Positions 37,875 through 47,305 of a stretch of DNA of 64,000 nt are shown here, in pieces. Every line of letters begins with the position of its first letter. Within the stretch, counting starts at the first letter, position 1. Below the pieces are notes generated by a model, which was not told where the DNA came from, searched no databases, and worked only from the letters and a program-made list of their open reading frames with translations. This stretch comes from Actinomadura rayongensis (GTDB taxonomy: Bacteria; Actinomycetota; Actinomycetes; Streptosporangiales; Streptosporangiaceae): NCBI RefSeq assembly GCF_009831215.1, contig NZ_WUTW01000001.1, forward strand, positions 1,755,423 through 1,819,422. The letters are read 5' to 3'. Made by a program: the position numbers and the translations under genes.

Positions 37875-38602
37875 CGGACCGGCTCCTTCACGCGCTCGCG
37901 CTCGCGTTGCCGCTCGCGCAGCCCGAGCAGCGCCGCGAACGCCGCCACCATGATCGGCACGCCGGTCGGGAGCACCGGGACGGCGAGGACGGCGATCAGC
38001 GCGCCGAGCACGGCGACGCGGACCTCGGTGGCCCCGGCGGTGAGCCGGGGCCACAGCAGGCCGAGGAACATCGCCGGGCCGAGCAGGTCGAGCCCGTACC
38101 GCTCCGGATCGCCGAGCCGGGTCGCGCCGATCGCGCCGATGAACGTCGTGATGTTCCACAGCGCGTAGGTGGGGATGCCGGTCGCGAAGAAGCCGACGCG
38201 GGCGCTGGCCCGGTCCGGCTGCGCGGTGGCGACGGCGGTGGTCTCGTCGATGACGAAATGCGCGCAGACCGCCCGCCGCCAGCCCTGCACGCGGAGCAGG
38301 TCGGCGAGCCGCAGGCCGTAGAGGGCGTTGCGCCCGGCGAGCATGACGGCCCCGAGCGTCCCGGTGAACAGCGCGCCGCCGCCGCTGACGACCCCGGCGA
38401 TGGCGAACTGGGACGCGCCGCTGAACGCCAGGATGCTCAGCGCGCACGCCTGCTGGACGGACAGCCCGGCCGGGATCGCCGCAGCACCCCAGGCGAGCCC
38501 TGACATTCCGGAGGAGAAACCGATGTTGAGCCCGTCCCTGACGGCATTAGCCTCGCGGGTTCGCGTTCCGGTCTCACCTGCCGCATACTCCGCAGCACTC
38601 AT
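37871..38602 (-). CDS. azlC: AzlC family branched-chain amino acid permease
   Basis: The 243-residue membrane protein has the AzlC features RDGLNIGFSSGMSGLAWGAAAIPAGLSVQQACALSILAFSGASQFAIAGVVSGGG, then several helices, and HFVIDETTAVATAQ. The start is uncertain: the ATG at 38602 is used; a GTG at 38626 would add eight residues including a TTA leucine codon, rare in this DNA. The first 30 codons use many A/T-ending triplets, unlike the rest of the gene. Neither start has a strong ribosome binding site. Confidence 0.88.
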   Translation of the reverse strand: MSAAEYAAGETGTRTREANAVRDGLNIGFSSGMSGLAWGAAAIPAGLSVQQACALSILAFSGASQFAIAGVVSGGGALFTGTLGAVMLAGRNALYGLRLADLLRVQGWRRAVCAHFVIDETTAVATAQPDRASARVGFFATGIPTYALWNITTFIGAIGATRLGDPERYGLDLLGPAMFLGLLWPRLTAGATEVRVAVLGALIAVLAVPVLPTGVPIMVAAFAALLGLRERQRERERVKEPVR

Positions 38603-38713
38603 GACACCGAAGGCTAAAACAAGCACGGTGACCCCGGTATTGAACCACCGTGCACTCTCGTCCCAGGGATGGCTTCAAGTGACCACCCGGACAGGTTCTT
38701 GCCCGTCCCGCGT

Positions 38714-38741
38714 ACGGTATTGCTCCGGAATAACGGATCAA
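38714..38741 (-). promoter_or_regulatory. azlCD promoter
   Basis: On the minus strand TTGATC (38736-38741) and TACCGT (38714-38719) are 16 bases apart, giving a leader of about 105 bases before azlC. The leader can form a small hairpin (TTGAA-g-CCA with TGG-TTCAA). The rest of the 384-base gap 38603-38986 shows no supported gene. Confidence 0.4.
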
Positions 38742-38986
38742 ACGGGTATGTCGATCGGGCCTCGGGGTGGCGCCGGGGTGACATTTACGCAGCTCACAAG
38801 GCCATCAGGGGATGAGTCACGCGTTTCGGGCGGGGTGTTCTGGATCTTCGGCACTGTGCCGTCCGGGCCAGTTCCGCGATTTTCCGAGTTCGCCGCGCGA
38901 GCTGAATTCGGCGCCCCTCGCGACGTTCCCGATAACGCCTGGGAGGCAGGGGCTAGGAATGGCGCACTGGATCGGTGGCGCGATTT

Positions 38987-39424
38987 TCAGGCGTTTTCGA
39001 GACGGCGGCGCATCCAGATGTGGGGGATGCCCGCCTCTTCGTCCTCGGCGCCGAACGCCGCGTATCCCAGCCGTTCGTAGAAACCGCGCGCCGCGAGCTG
39101 CGCGTGCAGCTCGACGGCCGTCAGGCCCGCCGCGCGGGCGCGGTCCTCGACGGCGCGGACCAGCGCCGCCCCGAGGCCGGTGCCGCGCGCCTCGGGCAGG
39201 ACGGCGAGCCGCCCGAGCACGCCGGTGCCGTCGCGGCGCAGCAGCCGGACCGTCCCGACCGGACGGCCGTCGATCCGGGCCAGCAGATGGTCGGCGGCGG
39301 CGTCCGCCGCGTCCAGCTCGATGTCCTGCGGCACGCCCTGCTCCCGGACGAACACCGTAAAACGGACGGAGTAGGCGTGCTCGCGGTCGGCGGCGGACAC
39401 CACCGGTACGATCTCGGCGCTCAT
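38987..39424 (-). CDS. GNAT family N-acetyltransferase
   Basis: The 145-residue protein has the GNAT fold: SVRFTVFVREQGVPQDIELD at the N terminus, the acetyl-CoA loop LGRLAVLPEARGTGLGAALVRAVEDRARAAG, and LHAQLAARGFYERLGYAAFGAEDEEAGIPHIWMRR at the end. This resembles the ElaA/YjcF group of small acetyltransferases; the substrate is unknown. It lies alone between azlC and a DUF6882-like gene on the same strand. Confidence 0.9.
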   Translation of the reverse strand: MSAEIVPVVSAADREHAYSVRFTVFVREQGVPQDIELDAADAAADHLLARIDGRPVGTVRLLRRDGTGVLGRLAVLPEARGTGLGAALVRAVEDRARAAGLTAVELHAQLAARGFYERLGYAAFGAEDEEAGIPHIWMRRRLENA

Positions 39425-39463
39425 GGCCGTCAGGTCTACCAGCCGCGCGGGATCAGTGCCGGA

Positions 39464-40159
39464 TCAGTGCCGGACGGCCGTCAGCTCCGCCTCCCAGCCG
39501 GCGAACCGGCCGCGCGCGTCGAAGTGGGCGCGGGCCGGGCCGCCCGGCGGACGCGCCTCGATCGACGTCTCGGTCTCCCGGTACGGGACGCGGTGGCGGC
39601 TCAGCAGCCGCGCCAGCGTCAGCCGGGGGTCGGCGGGGAACAGGCTGACGGCGTTGGTCAGCAGGCGCGCGACGGGCACCGGGTCCCACGCGGCGGGCGG
39701 CGCCTGCGGGTCGTCCACGTGCAGGTAGGCCGAGCCGCCGTCGTATCCGGCGCCGATGTACCCGCCGCCGCCGAGCACGCCCCCGGCCGCCATCGCGACC
39801 AGCTCGCCGCCGTGCCCGGCCGGTCCCTCGTACCAGCCGAGGTCGACCTCGGGCGTGGTGAACTCGGGGATGCCGAGCCGTTCGCCGAGCGTCCGGATGC
39901 CGAGGGTCGGGACGACCGCCGGGTGGTCCGCGCCGAACTGCGGGTTGGCCCAGCCCCACAGCCAGGTCCGCTCCCGCGCGGCGTAGCTGCCGAGCAGGGA
40001 GACCCGGACGGTCACGCCGCCGCTGGTGTACGTCCGGGCGGTGAGGTCGGCGCTCCAGTCCTCGCGCGGCAGGAACTCCGCGAGCGTCTCCTGCTGCTGC
40101 AGGACGACGGCCGCGAGCGCTGCGCCGAGACGCTCGAAGGCGGGGCTGAATCCGGACAT
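39464..40159 (-). CDS. DUF6882-like conserved protein
   Basis: The 231-residue soluble protein starts SGFSPAFERLGAALAAVVLQQQETLAEFLPREDWSADLTARTYTSGG, followed by LLGSYAARERTWLWGWANPQF and HPAVVPTLGIRTLGERLGIPEFTTPEV. I associate this pattern with the DUF6882 family by memory; no function is known. The ATG at 40159 is preceded on the minus strand by TAATGT-N7, the leaderless arrangement. An in-frame upstream start would add 25 unconserved residues. Confidence 0.65.
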   Translation of the reverse strand: MSGFSPAFERLGAALAAVVLQQQETLAEFLPREDWSADLTARTYTSGGVTVRVSLLGSYAARERTWLWGWANPQFGADHPAVVPTLGIRTLGERLGIPEFTTPEVDLGWYEGPAGHGGELVAMAAGGVLGGGGYIGAGYDGGSAYLHVDDPQAPPAAWDPVPVARLLTNAVSLFPADPRLTLARLLSRHRVPYRETETSIEARPPGGPARAHFDARGRFAGWEAELTAVRH

Positions 40160-40289
40160 GTCGGGCACATTATCCCAGGGATCGGGCCGTTCTGGGGTGG
40201 GAATCGGGCACCTGCCGGTTGTCGTTCGGGTCACCAGGGCGGGCTAGGCTTTCGTCGTCGGGAACGGGACGTAGACAGGAGCGTACGAG

Positions 40290-40892
40290 GTGCGGGCACC
40301 GGTCGTGAGGGCCTTGCGCACGTGGATCGCGACCTGTCTCCTCGTCGCCGTCCTCGGACCCCTCGCGGGCCTGCTGTGGCGGGCCGTCGCGCCGACCGTG
40401 AAGTACGTCGTCGTGGGCGGCGCGCCGTATCTCGCCGACCCCGAGAGCCGGGGCCCGATCGGCACCGACATGCGGTTCGCGCTGATCGCCGTGATCGCCG
40501 GGCTCGGCTGCGGCGCCGTCGCCTACCTCCGGGGCGGACGCGGCAACGACGTCCCGCTGCTGCTCGGCCTCGCCGCCGGAGGGGCCGCGGCGGCCGTCCT
40601 CGCCTGGCGCACCGGCCACATGATCGGCCTCGGCTCCTACCACCGCGCGCTCCGGCACGCCGCCGACGGCGCGACCGTCACCGGCGTCGCCGACCTGCGC
40701 GCCACCGGCCTGCTCGTCTTCTGGCCGATCGCGGCCGTCGCGCTCTACGGCGTGCTGGAGCTGTTCGTCAAGCGGCTATCCCCGCGCGACGGCGGCGAGG
40801 ACGGCGCCGGAGAGCCGGACGAGGTCGCCGGGGGCCAGCTCGATCTGGAGCCCGCGCCGCCCCGCCGAGACGTAGACGGTCGCGAACCCTGA
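40290..40892 (+). CDS. DUF2567-like membrane protein
   Basis: The 200-residue protein has about four membrane helices (near residues 10-30, 63-80, 88-105 and 143-162) and the segment GGAPYLADPESRGPIGTDMRFALIAVIAGLGCG typical of DUF2567 actinobacterial proteins. Function is unknown. Its last 39 codons (a charged Glu/Asp/Pro tail) overlap the 3' end of the convergent ybaK gene by 117 bases. The GTG start follows AGGAGCG by 6-7 bases. Confidence 0.78.
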   Translation: MRAPVVRALRTWIATCLLVAVLGPLAGLLWRAVAPTVKYVVVGGAPYLADPESRGPIGTDMRFALIAVIAGLGCGAVAYLRGGRGNDVPLLLGLAAGGAAAAVLAWRTGHMIGLGSYHRALRHAADGATVTGVADLRATGLLVFWPIAAVALYGVLELFVKRLSPRDGGEDGAGEPDEVAGGQLDLEPAPPRRDVDGREP

Positions 40893-41264
40893 CGCCGACG
40901 CGTCCAGCACGGCCGGCAGCCGCCGCCGCTGCCCGAGCGGGCTGATCCCGCCCACCACGTAGCCGGTCGCGCGCTCGGCGGCGCGCGGATCGGCCATCGC
41001 GGCCCGCTTCCCGCCCGTCGCCGCCGCCAGCGCCTTGAGGTCCAGCGTGGCCGACACCGGGACGATCGCGACGGTCAGCGCGCCGTCCACCTCGGCCACC
41101 AGCGTCTTGAACAGCCGCTCGCGCGGGACGCCGAGCGCGTCCGCCGCCGCCTCCCCGTAGGACCCGGCGTTCGGGTCGACGGTGTACTCGTGCAGGGTGA
41201 ACGCCACGCCCGCGCGCGCCGCCGCGACCGTCGCGGGGGTGCCGCCCTTGTTCTTCGCCGCCAT
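40776..41264 (-). CDS. ybaK: Cys-tRNA(Pro)/Cys-tRNA(Cys) deacylase YbaK
   Basis: YbaK hydrolyses Cys-tRNA(Pro) made by mischarging. The 162-residue protein shows KNKGGTPATVAAARAGVAFTLHEYTVDP, the block GVPRERLFKTLVAEVDGALTVAIVPVSATLDLKALAAATGGKRAAMADP and GYVVGGISPLGQRRRLPAVLDASA, all diagnostic of the YbaK/EbsC group. The gene ends inside the tail of the convergent DUF2567 gene. Confidence 0.94.
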   Translation of the reverse strand: MAAKNKGGTPATVAAARAGVAFTLHEYTVDPNAGSYGEAAADALGVPRERLFKTLVAEVDGALTVAIVPVSATLDLKALAAATGGKRAAMADPRAAERATGYVVGGISPLGQRRRLPAVLDASASGFATVYVSAGRRGLQIELAPGDLVRLSGAVLAAVARG

Positions 41265-41283
41265 GGGCGACCAGTCTGCCCGG

Positions 41284-41943
41284 TCAGTTGGGGTGGAACG
41301 AGCCGTCCAGGAACGCGGTCCCGGGGAGGGCCGGGAAGGCGCGCAGCAGCCGCGTCTCGCGCCGGATCATGGTGCGGGCGGCGCGCAGGCGCTGCGCGGC
41401 GTCCTCGGCGGCCAGCAGGCGGCGCTTGTCGTGCCCGTCCAGGACGGCCGCCGCCGCGATCTCGTAGGACAGCCGCACCCGGTCGGCGGGCGCCGTCGGG
41501 TCCGTGACGCCCGCCCCGGCGGCGGCGAGGGCGCGCCGGTACCGGCGGAACGCGGACAGGGCCGCGACGGCCGCCGCGTCCACGTCCGCGCCCTCCTCCT
41601 CGGGCAGGTACTCGACCTCGGCCCGCAGATACGGACGGGACGCATCGGTGCCTTTCATTCGGAACCGTCGGCCGCCGACCGCCGCGACGTCGTACTTGCC
41701 GTCCGGCTGGATCGTCGCGTCGCGCAGCTCGGCCACGCACCCGACCTCCGCCAGCCGCAGCGCCGCGCCCGGCCCGACCTCGTGGCCCAGCTCGATCGAG
41801 ACGACGCCGAACCGGCGCGGCCCGGGGCCGTCCAGCAGGTCGCGGACGAGCGCGAGGTAGCGGTCCTCGAACACCCGCAGCGACAGCGCCATGCCCGGGA
41901 ACAGGACGGTCCCGAGGGGGAACAGCGGCAGCCGCTCGGTCAC
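41284..41943 (-). CDS. Lon N-terminal (substrate-binding) domain protein
   Basis: The 219-residue protein consists of a Lon-type N-terminal domain (RLPLFPLGTVLFPGMALSLRVFEDRYLALVRDLL) and a helical C-terminal part (RLSYEIAAAAVLDGHDKRRLLAAEDAAQRLRAARTMIRRETRLL). No ATPase or protease domain is present. Such stand-alone LON-substrate-binding proteins are common in actinobacteria and their role is unclear. The GTG at 41943 is preceded by GGAGG. Confidence 0.9.
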   Translation of the reverse strand: MTERLPLFPLGTVLFPGMALSLRVFEDRYLALVRDLLDGPGPRRFGVVSIELGHEVGPGAALRLAEVGCVAELRDATIQPDGKYDVAAVGGRRFRMKGTDASRPYLRAEVEYLPEEEGADVDAAAVAALSAFRRYRRALAAAGAGVTDPTAPADRVRLSYEIAAAAVLDGHDKRRLLAAEDAAQRLRAARTMIRRETRLLRAFPALPGTAFLDGSFHPN

Positions 41944-42038
41944 GGGGGACCTCCGTCGTCGGTTCGGGGGACGCCGCCCAGGGTACGGCGGGGCCGCGAC
42001 GGGACGAACCGTCGAAATCTCACATGCTGAAGCTCCGC

Positions 42039-42044
42039 TAGCCT
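42039..42044 (+). promoter_or_regulatory. Leaderless -10 before the phzF-like gene
   Basis: TAGCCT ends seven bases before the ATG at 42052, with no ribosome binding site between them. No good -35 is visible. Confidence 0.45.
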
Positions 42045-42051
42045 CGCGGCC

Positions 42052-42858
42052 ATGAGGATCTCCGTCGTGGACGCCTTCACCGACCGGCCGTTCAAGGGCA
42101 ATCCCGCCGCCGTCTGCCTGCTCGACGCCCCCGCCGACGAGACGTGGATGCAGGACGTCGCCGCCGAGATGCGGCATTCGGAGACGGCGTTCGTCCGGCC
42201 CGCGGACGACGGGACGTTCGAGCTGCGCTGGTTCACGCCGCTGAACGAGGTGACGCTGTGCGGGCACGCGACGCTCGCGTCCGCCCACGCGCTCTACCAC
42301 GGCGGGGTCGTGCCCGCGGGGGACGAGATCCGGTTCCGGACGCTGCACAGCGGGATCCTGACCGTCCGTCCGGGGGCGGAGGGGACGCTGGAGATGGACT
42401 TCCCGGCCCGTCCGCCGGTCGCGGCGCCAGCGCCCGCCGAGTTCACCCCCGGGCTGCGCGCGCCGCTCGGCTGGACGGGCCGCAACACCCTGGCCGACTG
42501 GGTCGTGGAACTGCCCGACGCGGCGGCCGTGCGGTCCGTCGCGCCCGACATCGCCGTCCTGGCCGACGCCGAGGCCCGGCTCGTGATCGTCACCGCGCCC
42601 GCCGAGGCCGGAGCCGACCACGACTTCGTGTCCCGCACGTTCGCCCCGCGCTCCCTGCCCGGCGACGCCGAGGACCCCGTCACCGGCTCCGCCCACTGCG
42701 CCCTCGCGCCGTTCTGGGCGGAGCGCCTGGGCCGCGACGCCCTCACCGGCTACCAGGCGTCGGCGCGCGGCGGACGGGTCGGCGTCCGGCTCGCGGGGGA
42801 CCGCGTCGTCCTCACCGGACGCGCCGTGACCGTTCTCTCCGGAGACCTCCTGGTATGA
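42052..42858 (+). CDS. PhzF family isomerase/epimerase
   Basis: The 268-residue protein has the two-fold diaminopimelate-epimerase-like architecture of PhzF: VVDAFTDRPFKGNPAAVCLLD, MRHSETAFVRP with Glu44 as the catalytic acid/base, and ELRWFTPLNEVTLCGHATLASAHAL. In the second half EDPVTGSAHCALAPFWAERLG is conserved. The family includes the phenazine enzyme PhzF, but most members have unknown substrates, and no phenazine genes are nearby. A -10-like TAGCCT seven bases ahead suggests a leaderless transcript. Confidence 0.93.
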   Translation: MRISVVDAFTDRPFKGNPAAVCLLDAPADETWMQDVAAEMRHSETAFVRPADDGTFELRWFTPLNEVTLCGHATLASAHALYHGGVVPAGDEIRFRTLHSGILTVRPGAEGTLEMDFPARPPVAAPAPAEFTPGLRAPLGWTGRNTLADWVVELPDAAAVRSVAPDIAVLADAEARLVIVTAPAEAGADHDFVSRTFAPRSLPGDAEDPVTGSAHCALAPFWAERLGRDALTGYQASARGGRVGVRLAGDRVVLTGRAVTVLSGDLLV

Positions 42859-42917
42859 CGGTCCGGGGTGACGGTCTCGGCACGTGAGACGAGGCGCGGC
42901 GGCGTCCCGGGGCTCCG

Positions 42918-42929
42918 TAGACTGGGGCC
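42918..42929 (+). promoter_or_regulatory. hisD leaderless promoter
   Basis: TAGACT (42918-42923) ends six bases before the hisD GTG at 42930, so transcription is expected to begin on the start codon. This would be the entry promoter of the his cluster. No attenuator-like leader fits in this space. Confidence 0.55.
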
Positions 42930-44237
42930 GTGATCTCCCGTATCGACCTGCGCGGCTCGCTCCCGGGCGACCTGCGCTCCGTGCTGCCCCGCGCCGATCT
43001 CGACGTCGAGGCCGCCCTGGACAAGGTGCGGCCCATCTGCGACGACGTCCGCCATCGCGGCTCGGCGGCGGTCCGGGAGCACACCCGCGCGTTCGACGGC
43101 GTGGACCGCGAGCGCAGCCGCGTCCCGGTCGCGGAGGTCCACGCGGCGCTCGCCGCGCTGGCCGCGCCCGTCCGCGACGCGCTGGAGGAGTCGATCCGGC
43201 GCGCCCGGCTCGTCCACCGCGACCAGCGCCGCACGGACGTCACCACCAACGTCGTCCCGGGCGGTACCGTCACCGAGCGGTGGATCCCGGTGGACCGCGT
43301 CGGCCTGTACGTGCCGGGCGGACGCGCCGTGTACCCGTCCAGCGTCGTCATGAACGTCGTGCCCGCGCAGGAGGCCGGGGTCGGCTCGCTCGCCGTGACC
43401 TCGCCCGCGCAGAAGGAGTTCGGCGGCCTGCCGCACCCGACGATCCTCGCCGCGTGCGCGCTGCTCGGCGTCGAGGAGGTGCACGCCGTCGGCGGCGCGC
43501 AGGCGATCGCCATGTTCGCCTACGGCACCGACGAGTGCCCGCGCGCCGACCTCGTCACCGGGCCCGGGAACGTCTACGTCGCCGCCGCCAAGCGGCTGCT
43601 CAAGGGCGTCATCGGCATCGACTCCGAGGCCGGGCCGACCGAGATCGCGATCCTCGCCGACGCGACCGCCGACCCCGTCCACGTCGCGGCCGACCTGATC
43701 AGCCAGGCCGAGCACGACACGCTCGCCGCCGCCGTCCTCGTCACCGACGCGCCCGCGCTCGCCGACGCCGTCGAGACCGAGCTGAAGGCCCAGGTCGCCC
43801 GCACCAAGCACAGCGAGCGGATCACCGCCGCGCTCGCCGGACGCCAGTCGGGCATCGTGCTCGTGGACGACGTCGCGGCCGGGCTGAAGGTCGTCGACGC
43901 CTACGCCGCCGAGCACCTGGAGATCCAGACCGCCGACGCCGACGCGGTCGCCGCGCGGGTCCGCAACGCGGGCGCGATCTTCGTCGGGCCGCACGCGCCG
44001 GTGTCGCTCGGCGACTACCTCGCCGGGTCCAACCACGTCCTGCCCACGGGCGGGTGCGCCTGCCACTCCTCGGGGCTGTCGGTGCAGTCGTTCCTGCGCG
44101 GCGTCCACGTCGTCCGCTACGACGAGGCCGCGCTCGCCGACGCCGCCGCGCGCGTCGTCGTGCTCGCCGACGCCGAGGACCTGCCCGCGCACGGCGCCGC
44201 CGTCCGCGCCCGCTTCGACTGGAAGGTCCCGTCGTGA
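42930..44237 (+). CDS. hisD: Histidinol dehydrogenase
   Basis: HisD oxidises L-histidinol to L-histidine in two NAD-dependent steps with a zinc ion. The 435-residue protein contains [31 protein letters not shown], the block [59 protein letters not shown] and [26 protein letters not shown]. These cover the catalytic His/Glu and zinc ligands. It starts the his cluster and overlaps hisC as GTGA. Confidence 0.97.
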   Translation: MISRIDLRGSLPGDLRSVLPRADLDVEAALDKVRPICDDVRHRGSAAVREHTRAFDGVDRERSRVPVAEVHAALAALAAPVRDALEESIRRARLVHRDQRRTDVTTNVVPGGTVTERWIPVDRVGLYVPGGRAVYPSSVVMNVVPAQEAGVGSLAVTSPAQKEFGGLPHPTILAACALLGVEEVHAVGGAQAIAMFAYGTDECPRADLVTGPGNVYVAAAKRLLKGVIGIDSEAGPTEIAILADATADPVHVAADLISQAEHDTLAAAVLVTDAPALADAVETELKAQVARTKHSERITAALAGRQSGIVLVDDVAAGLKVVDAYAAEHLEIQTADADAVAARVRNAGAIFVGPHAPVSLGDYLAGSNHVLPTGGCACHSSGLSVQSFLRGVHVVRYDEAALADAAARVVVLADAEDLPAHGAAVRARFDWKVPS

Positions 44238-45322
44238 CGTCCCTGGCCGACCTCCCGCTGCGCGACGACCTGCGCGGCCGGGAGCCGTACGGGGCGCCGC
44301 AGCTCGACGTCCCGTACGCGCTGAACACCAACGAGAACCCCTACCCGCCGTCCCCGGCGCTGGTCGCGGCGCTCGGCAAGGCCGTCGAGGACGTCGCGGG
44401 CGGCCTCAACCGCTACCCCGACCGGGACGCGACGCTGCTGCGCGCCGACCTCGCCGACTTCCTCAACGCCGACACCCCCGGCGCGGGCCGCACCGGACGC
44501 GACGTGTGGGCGGCGAACGGGTCCAACGAGATCCTGCAGCAGATCCTCCAGGCGTTCGGCGGGCCGGGACGCACCGCGCTCGGGTTCGAGCCGTCCTACT
44601 CGATGCACCCGATCATCACCAAGGTGTCCGGGACGGCCTGGGTCGACGCCCACCGCGACGAGGACTTCGGGCTCGACCCGGCGGCGGCCGTCGCCGCGAT
44701 CGAGAAGTACGAGCCGAGCATCGTGTTCCTGACCTCGCCCAACAACCCGACCGGCACAGCGCTGGACCTGGCGACGATCGAGGCCGTCCTGGACGCGGCG
44801 CCCGGCATGGTCGTCGTGGACGAGGCGTACGCCGAGTTCCGGCGCGGCGGCACGCCGTCCGCGCTGAACCTGCTGCCCGGCCGCCCCCGGCTGATCGTCA
44901 CTCGGACGATGTCCAAGGCGTTCGCGATGGCGGGCACCCGGCTCGGCTACCTCGCCGCCGACCCCGCCGTGATCGACGCGCTGCTGCTCGTCCGGCTGCC
45001 CTACCACCTGTCGGCCGTCACGCAGGCCGTCGCGCGGACGGCCCTCGCGCACCGCGCCGAACTGCTCGGCACCGTGGACGCGCTGCGCGCCGAACGCGAC
45101 GCGCTCGTCGCCTGGCTGCGCGGCGAAGGGCTGACCGTGGCCGACTCCGACGCCAACTTCGTCCTGTTCGGCTCCTTCTCCGACCGCCGCGCGGTGTGGG
45201 AGGGGCTGCTGGAGCGCGGCGTGCTGATTCGCGAGGTCGGGCCGCCCGGCTGGCTGCGCGTCAGCGTCGGCACGCCGGAGGAGACGGCCGCCTTCCGCAC
45301 GGCCCTGAAGGAGGTCCTGTGA
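44234..45322 (+). CDS. hisC: Histidinol-phosphate aminotransferase
   Basis: HisC converts imidazole acetol phosphate to histidinol phosphate with PLP. The 362-residue fold-type I aminotransferase shows [72 protein letters not shown] and the PLP lysine in [18 protein letters not shown]. The GTG overlaps the hisD stop, and the stop shares one base with the hisB start (TGATG). Confidence 0.97.
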   Translation: MTSLADLPLRDDLRGREPYGAPQLDVPYALNTNENPYPPSPALVAALGKAVEDVAGGLNRYPDRDATLLRADLADFLNADTPGAGRTGRDVWAANGSNEILQQILQAFGGPGRTALGFEPSYSMHPIITKVSGTAWVDAHRDEDFGLDPAAAVAAIEKYEPSIVFLTSPNNPTGTALDLATIEAVLDAAPGMVVVDEAYAEFRRGGTPSALNLLPGRPRLIVTRTMSKAFAMAGTRLGYLAADPAVIDALLLVRLPYHLSAVTQAVARTALAHRAELLGTVDALRAERDALVAWLRGEGLTVADSDANFVLFGSFSDRRAVWEGLLERGVLIREVGPPGWLRVSVGTPEETAAFRTALKEVL

Positions 45323-45912
45323 TGCGCAAGGGACGCGTGGAGCGCGCGACGAAGGAGACGTCCGTCCTGGTCGAGATCGACCTCGACGGCACGGGCGAGG
45401 TCGACGTCGCGACCGGCGTCGGGTTCTTCGACCACATGCTGGCGCAGCTCGGCAAGCACGGCTCGTTCGACCTGACCGTGAAGACGCAGGGCGACCTGCA
45501 CATCGACGCCCACCACACGATCGAGGACACCGCGATCGCGCTCGGGCAGGCGTTCCGGCAGGCGCTCGGCGACAAGGCGGGCATCCGGCGCTTCGCGGAC
45601 GCGTCGATCCCGCTGGACGAGGCGCTGGCGCAGGTCACGGTGGACGTGTCGGGGCGGCCCTACCTCGTCCACTCCGAGCCGGACGGCCTCGCGCCGATGA
45701 TCGGCCCCGAGTACGACACGACGATGACGCGGCACATCCTGGAGTCGTTCGTCGCGAACGCCCAGGTGGCGCTGCACGTCCACGTCCCCTACGGCCGCAA
45801 CGCGCACCACATCGTCGAGGCGCAGTTCAAGGCCCTGGCCCGCGCCCTGCGCGACGCCGTCGCCTTCGACCCCAAGGTCCGCGGCATTCCGTCCACCAAG
45901 GGCGCGCTATGA
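45322..45912 (+). CDS. hisB: Imidazoleglycerol-phosphate dehydratase
   Basis: HisB is a manganese-dependent dehydratase. The 196-residue protein has [44 protein letters not shown] and the second metal site region [23 protein letters not shown], giving the paired HHxxED/HHxxE motifs. It is monofunctional; the phosphatase half seen in enterobacteria is absent, as is normal for actinobacteria. The ATG shares one base with the hisC stop. Confidence 0.97.
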   Translation: MRKGRVERATKETSVLVEIDLDGTGEVDVATGVGFFDHMLAQLGKHGSFDLTVKTQGDLHIDAHHTIEDTAIALGQAFRQALGDKAGIRRFADASIPLDEALAQVTVDVSGRPYLVHSEPDGLAPMIGPEYDTTMTRHILESFVANAQVALHVHVPYGRNAHHIVEAQFKALARALRDAVAFDPKVRGIPSTKGAL

Positions 45913-46547
45913 CTTCCATCGTCGTGCTCGACTACGGGTCGGGGAATCTGCGGTCGGCGGAGCGGGCCGTCGCGCGGCACGGCGTGGACGTGACCGTCAC
46001 CGGGGACTGGGACGCGGCGCTCGCGGCGGACGGGCTCGTCGTGCCGGGCGTCGGGGCGTTCGCGGCGTGCATGGAAGGGCTGCGCGCGATCCGCGGCGAC
46101 CAGATCATCGGGCGGCGGCTGGCCGGCGGCCGACCCGTCCTCGGTATCTGCGTCGGCATGCAGATCCTGTTCGGCAAGGGCGTCGAGCACGGCGTCAGCA
46201 CCGAGGGCTGCGCGGAGTGGCCCGGCACCGTGGAGCGCCTGGACGCGCCGATCCTGCCGCACATGGGCTGGAACACCGTCGACGCGCCCGAGGGGTCCGC
46301 GCTGTTCGCGGGCCTGGACGCCGGGACGCGCTTCTACTTCGTCCACTCCTACGGCGTGCGCCGCTGGGAGCTGGAGCCCGACGCCAACGGCAACCTGCGG
46401 CCCCCGCTCGTCACCTGGGCCGAGCACGGCGACCGGTTCGTCGCGGCCGTGGAGAACGGCGCGCTGTCGGCGACGCAGTTCCACCCGGAGAAGTCCGGCG
46501 ACGCGGGCGCGCAGGTGCTCGCGAACTGGCTCGCGACCGTCCGCTGA
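45909..46547 (+). CDS. hisH: Imidazole glycerol phosphate synthase, glutaminase subunit
   Basis: HisH supplies ammonia to HisF. The 212-residue class I glutamine amidotransferase has the start [17 protein letters not shown], the nucleophile Cys in [19 protein letters not shown] and the catalytic His/Glu in [14 protein letters not shown]. The ATG overlaps the hisB stop. The partner hisF is encoded one gene downstream. Confidence 0.97.
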   Translation: MTSIVVLDYGSGNLRSAERAVARHGVDVTVTGDWDAALAADGLVVPGVGAFAACMEGLRAIRGDQIIGRRLAGGRPVLGICVGMQILFGKGVEHGVSTEGCAEWPGTVERLDAPILPHMGWNTVDAPEGSALFAGLDAGTRFYFVHSYGVRRWELEPDANGNLRPPLVTWAEHGDRFVAAVENGALSATQFHPEKSGDAGAQVLANWLATVR

Positions 46548-46585
46548 CGGCCGCCCACCCCCATCGGTTCCGACAAGGAAGTTCC

Positions 46586-47305
46586 ATGACACTGACGCTC
46601 CTTCCCGCCGTCGACGTCGCGGACGGCAAGGCCGTCCGGCTCGTGCAGGGCGAGGCGGGCACCGAGACCTCCTACGGCGCCCCGCTGGACGCGGCCCTGG
46701 CCTGGCAGAAGGCGGGCGCGGAGTGGATCCATCTGGTCGACCTGGACGCGGCGTTCGGGCGCGGCTCCAACCGCGAGCTGCTCGCCGAGGTGACCGGACG
46801 GCTGGACGTCAAGGTGGAGCTGTCGGGCGGCATCCGCGACGACGCGTCGCTGGAGGCCGCGCTCGCGACGGGCTGCGCGCGCGTCAACATCGGCACGGCC
46901 GCGCTGGAGAACCCGGAGTGGTGCCGCAAGATCATCGCCTCGCACGGGGACCGGATCGCCGTCGGCCTGGACGTGCGCGGCACGACGCTCGCGGCGCGCG
47001 GCTGGACGCGCGAGGGCGGCGACCTGTGGGAGGTGCTGGCGCGGCTGGAGGACGACGGCTGCCCGCGCTACGTCGTCACCGACGTCACCAAGGACGGCAC
47101 GCTGCGCGGCCCGAACACCGAGCTGCTGCGCGAGGTCTGCGCGCGCACCGACAAGCCCGTCGTGGCGTCCGGCGGGGTGTCGTCGCTGGACGACCTGCGG
47201 GCGCTGGCGGAGCTGACCGGCGACGGCGTCGAGGGCGCGATCGTCGGCAAGGCCCTCTACGCGGGCGCGTTCACGCTGGAAGAGGCGCTGGAGGCGGTGC
47301 GCTGA
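46586..47305 (+). CDS. priA: Bifunctional HisA/TrpF isomerase PriA
   Basis: In actinobacteria this (beta/alpha)8 enzyme isomerises both ProFAR (histidine) and phosphoribosyl anthranilate (tryptophan). The 239-residue protein has [18 protein letters not shown] (first catalytic Asp), [22 protein letters not shown] and [16 protein letters not shown] (second Asp). The trp genes in this window lack trpF, consistent with dual function, though the activity itself is inferred from the family. The ATG at 46586 follows AAGGAAG. Confidence 0.93.
   Translation: MTLTLLPAVDVADGKAVRLVQGEAGTETSYGAPLDAALAWQKAGAEWIHLVDLDAAFGRGSNRELLAEVTGRLDVKVELSGGIRDDASLEAALATGCARVNIGTAALENPEWCRKIIASHGDRIAVGLDVRGTTLAARGWTREGGDLWEVLARLEDDGCPRYVVTDVTKDGTLRGPNTELLREVCARTDKPVVASGGVSSLDDLRALAELTGDGVEGAIVGKALYAGAFTLEEALEAVR

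Noticed and set aside
38757..39080. Possible short plus-strand gene in the azlC-GNAT gap
   Set aside because: No ribosome binding site, no recognisable motif, and it runs into the antisense of the GNAT gene.
40219..40250. Promoter TTGTCG...TAGGCT before DUF2567
   Set aside because: The 20-base spacer is too long for confident use.
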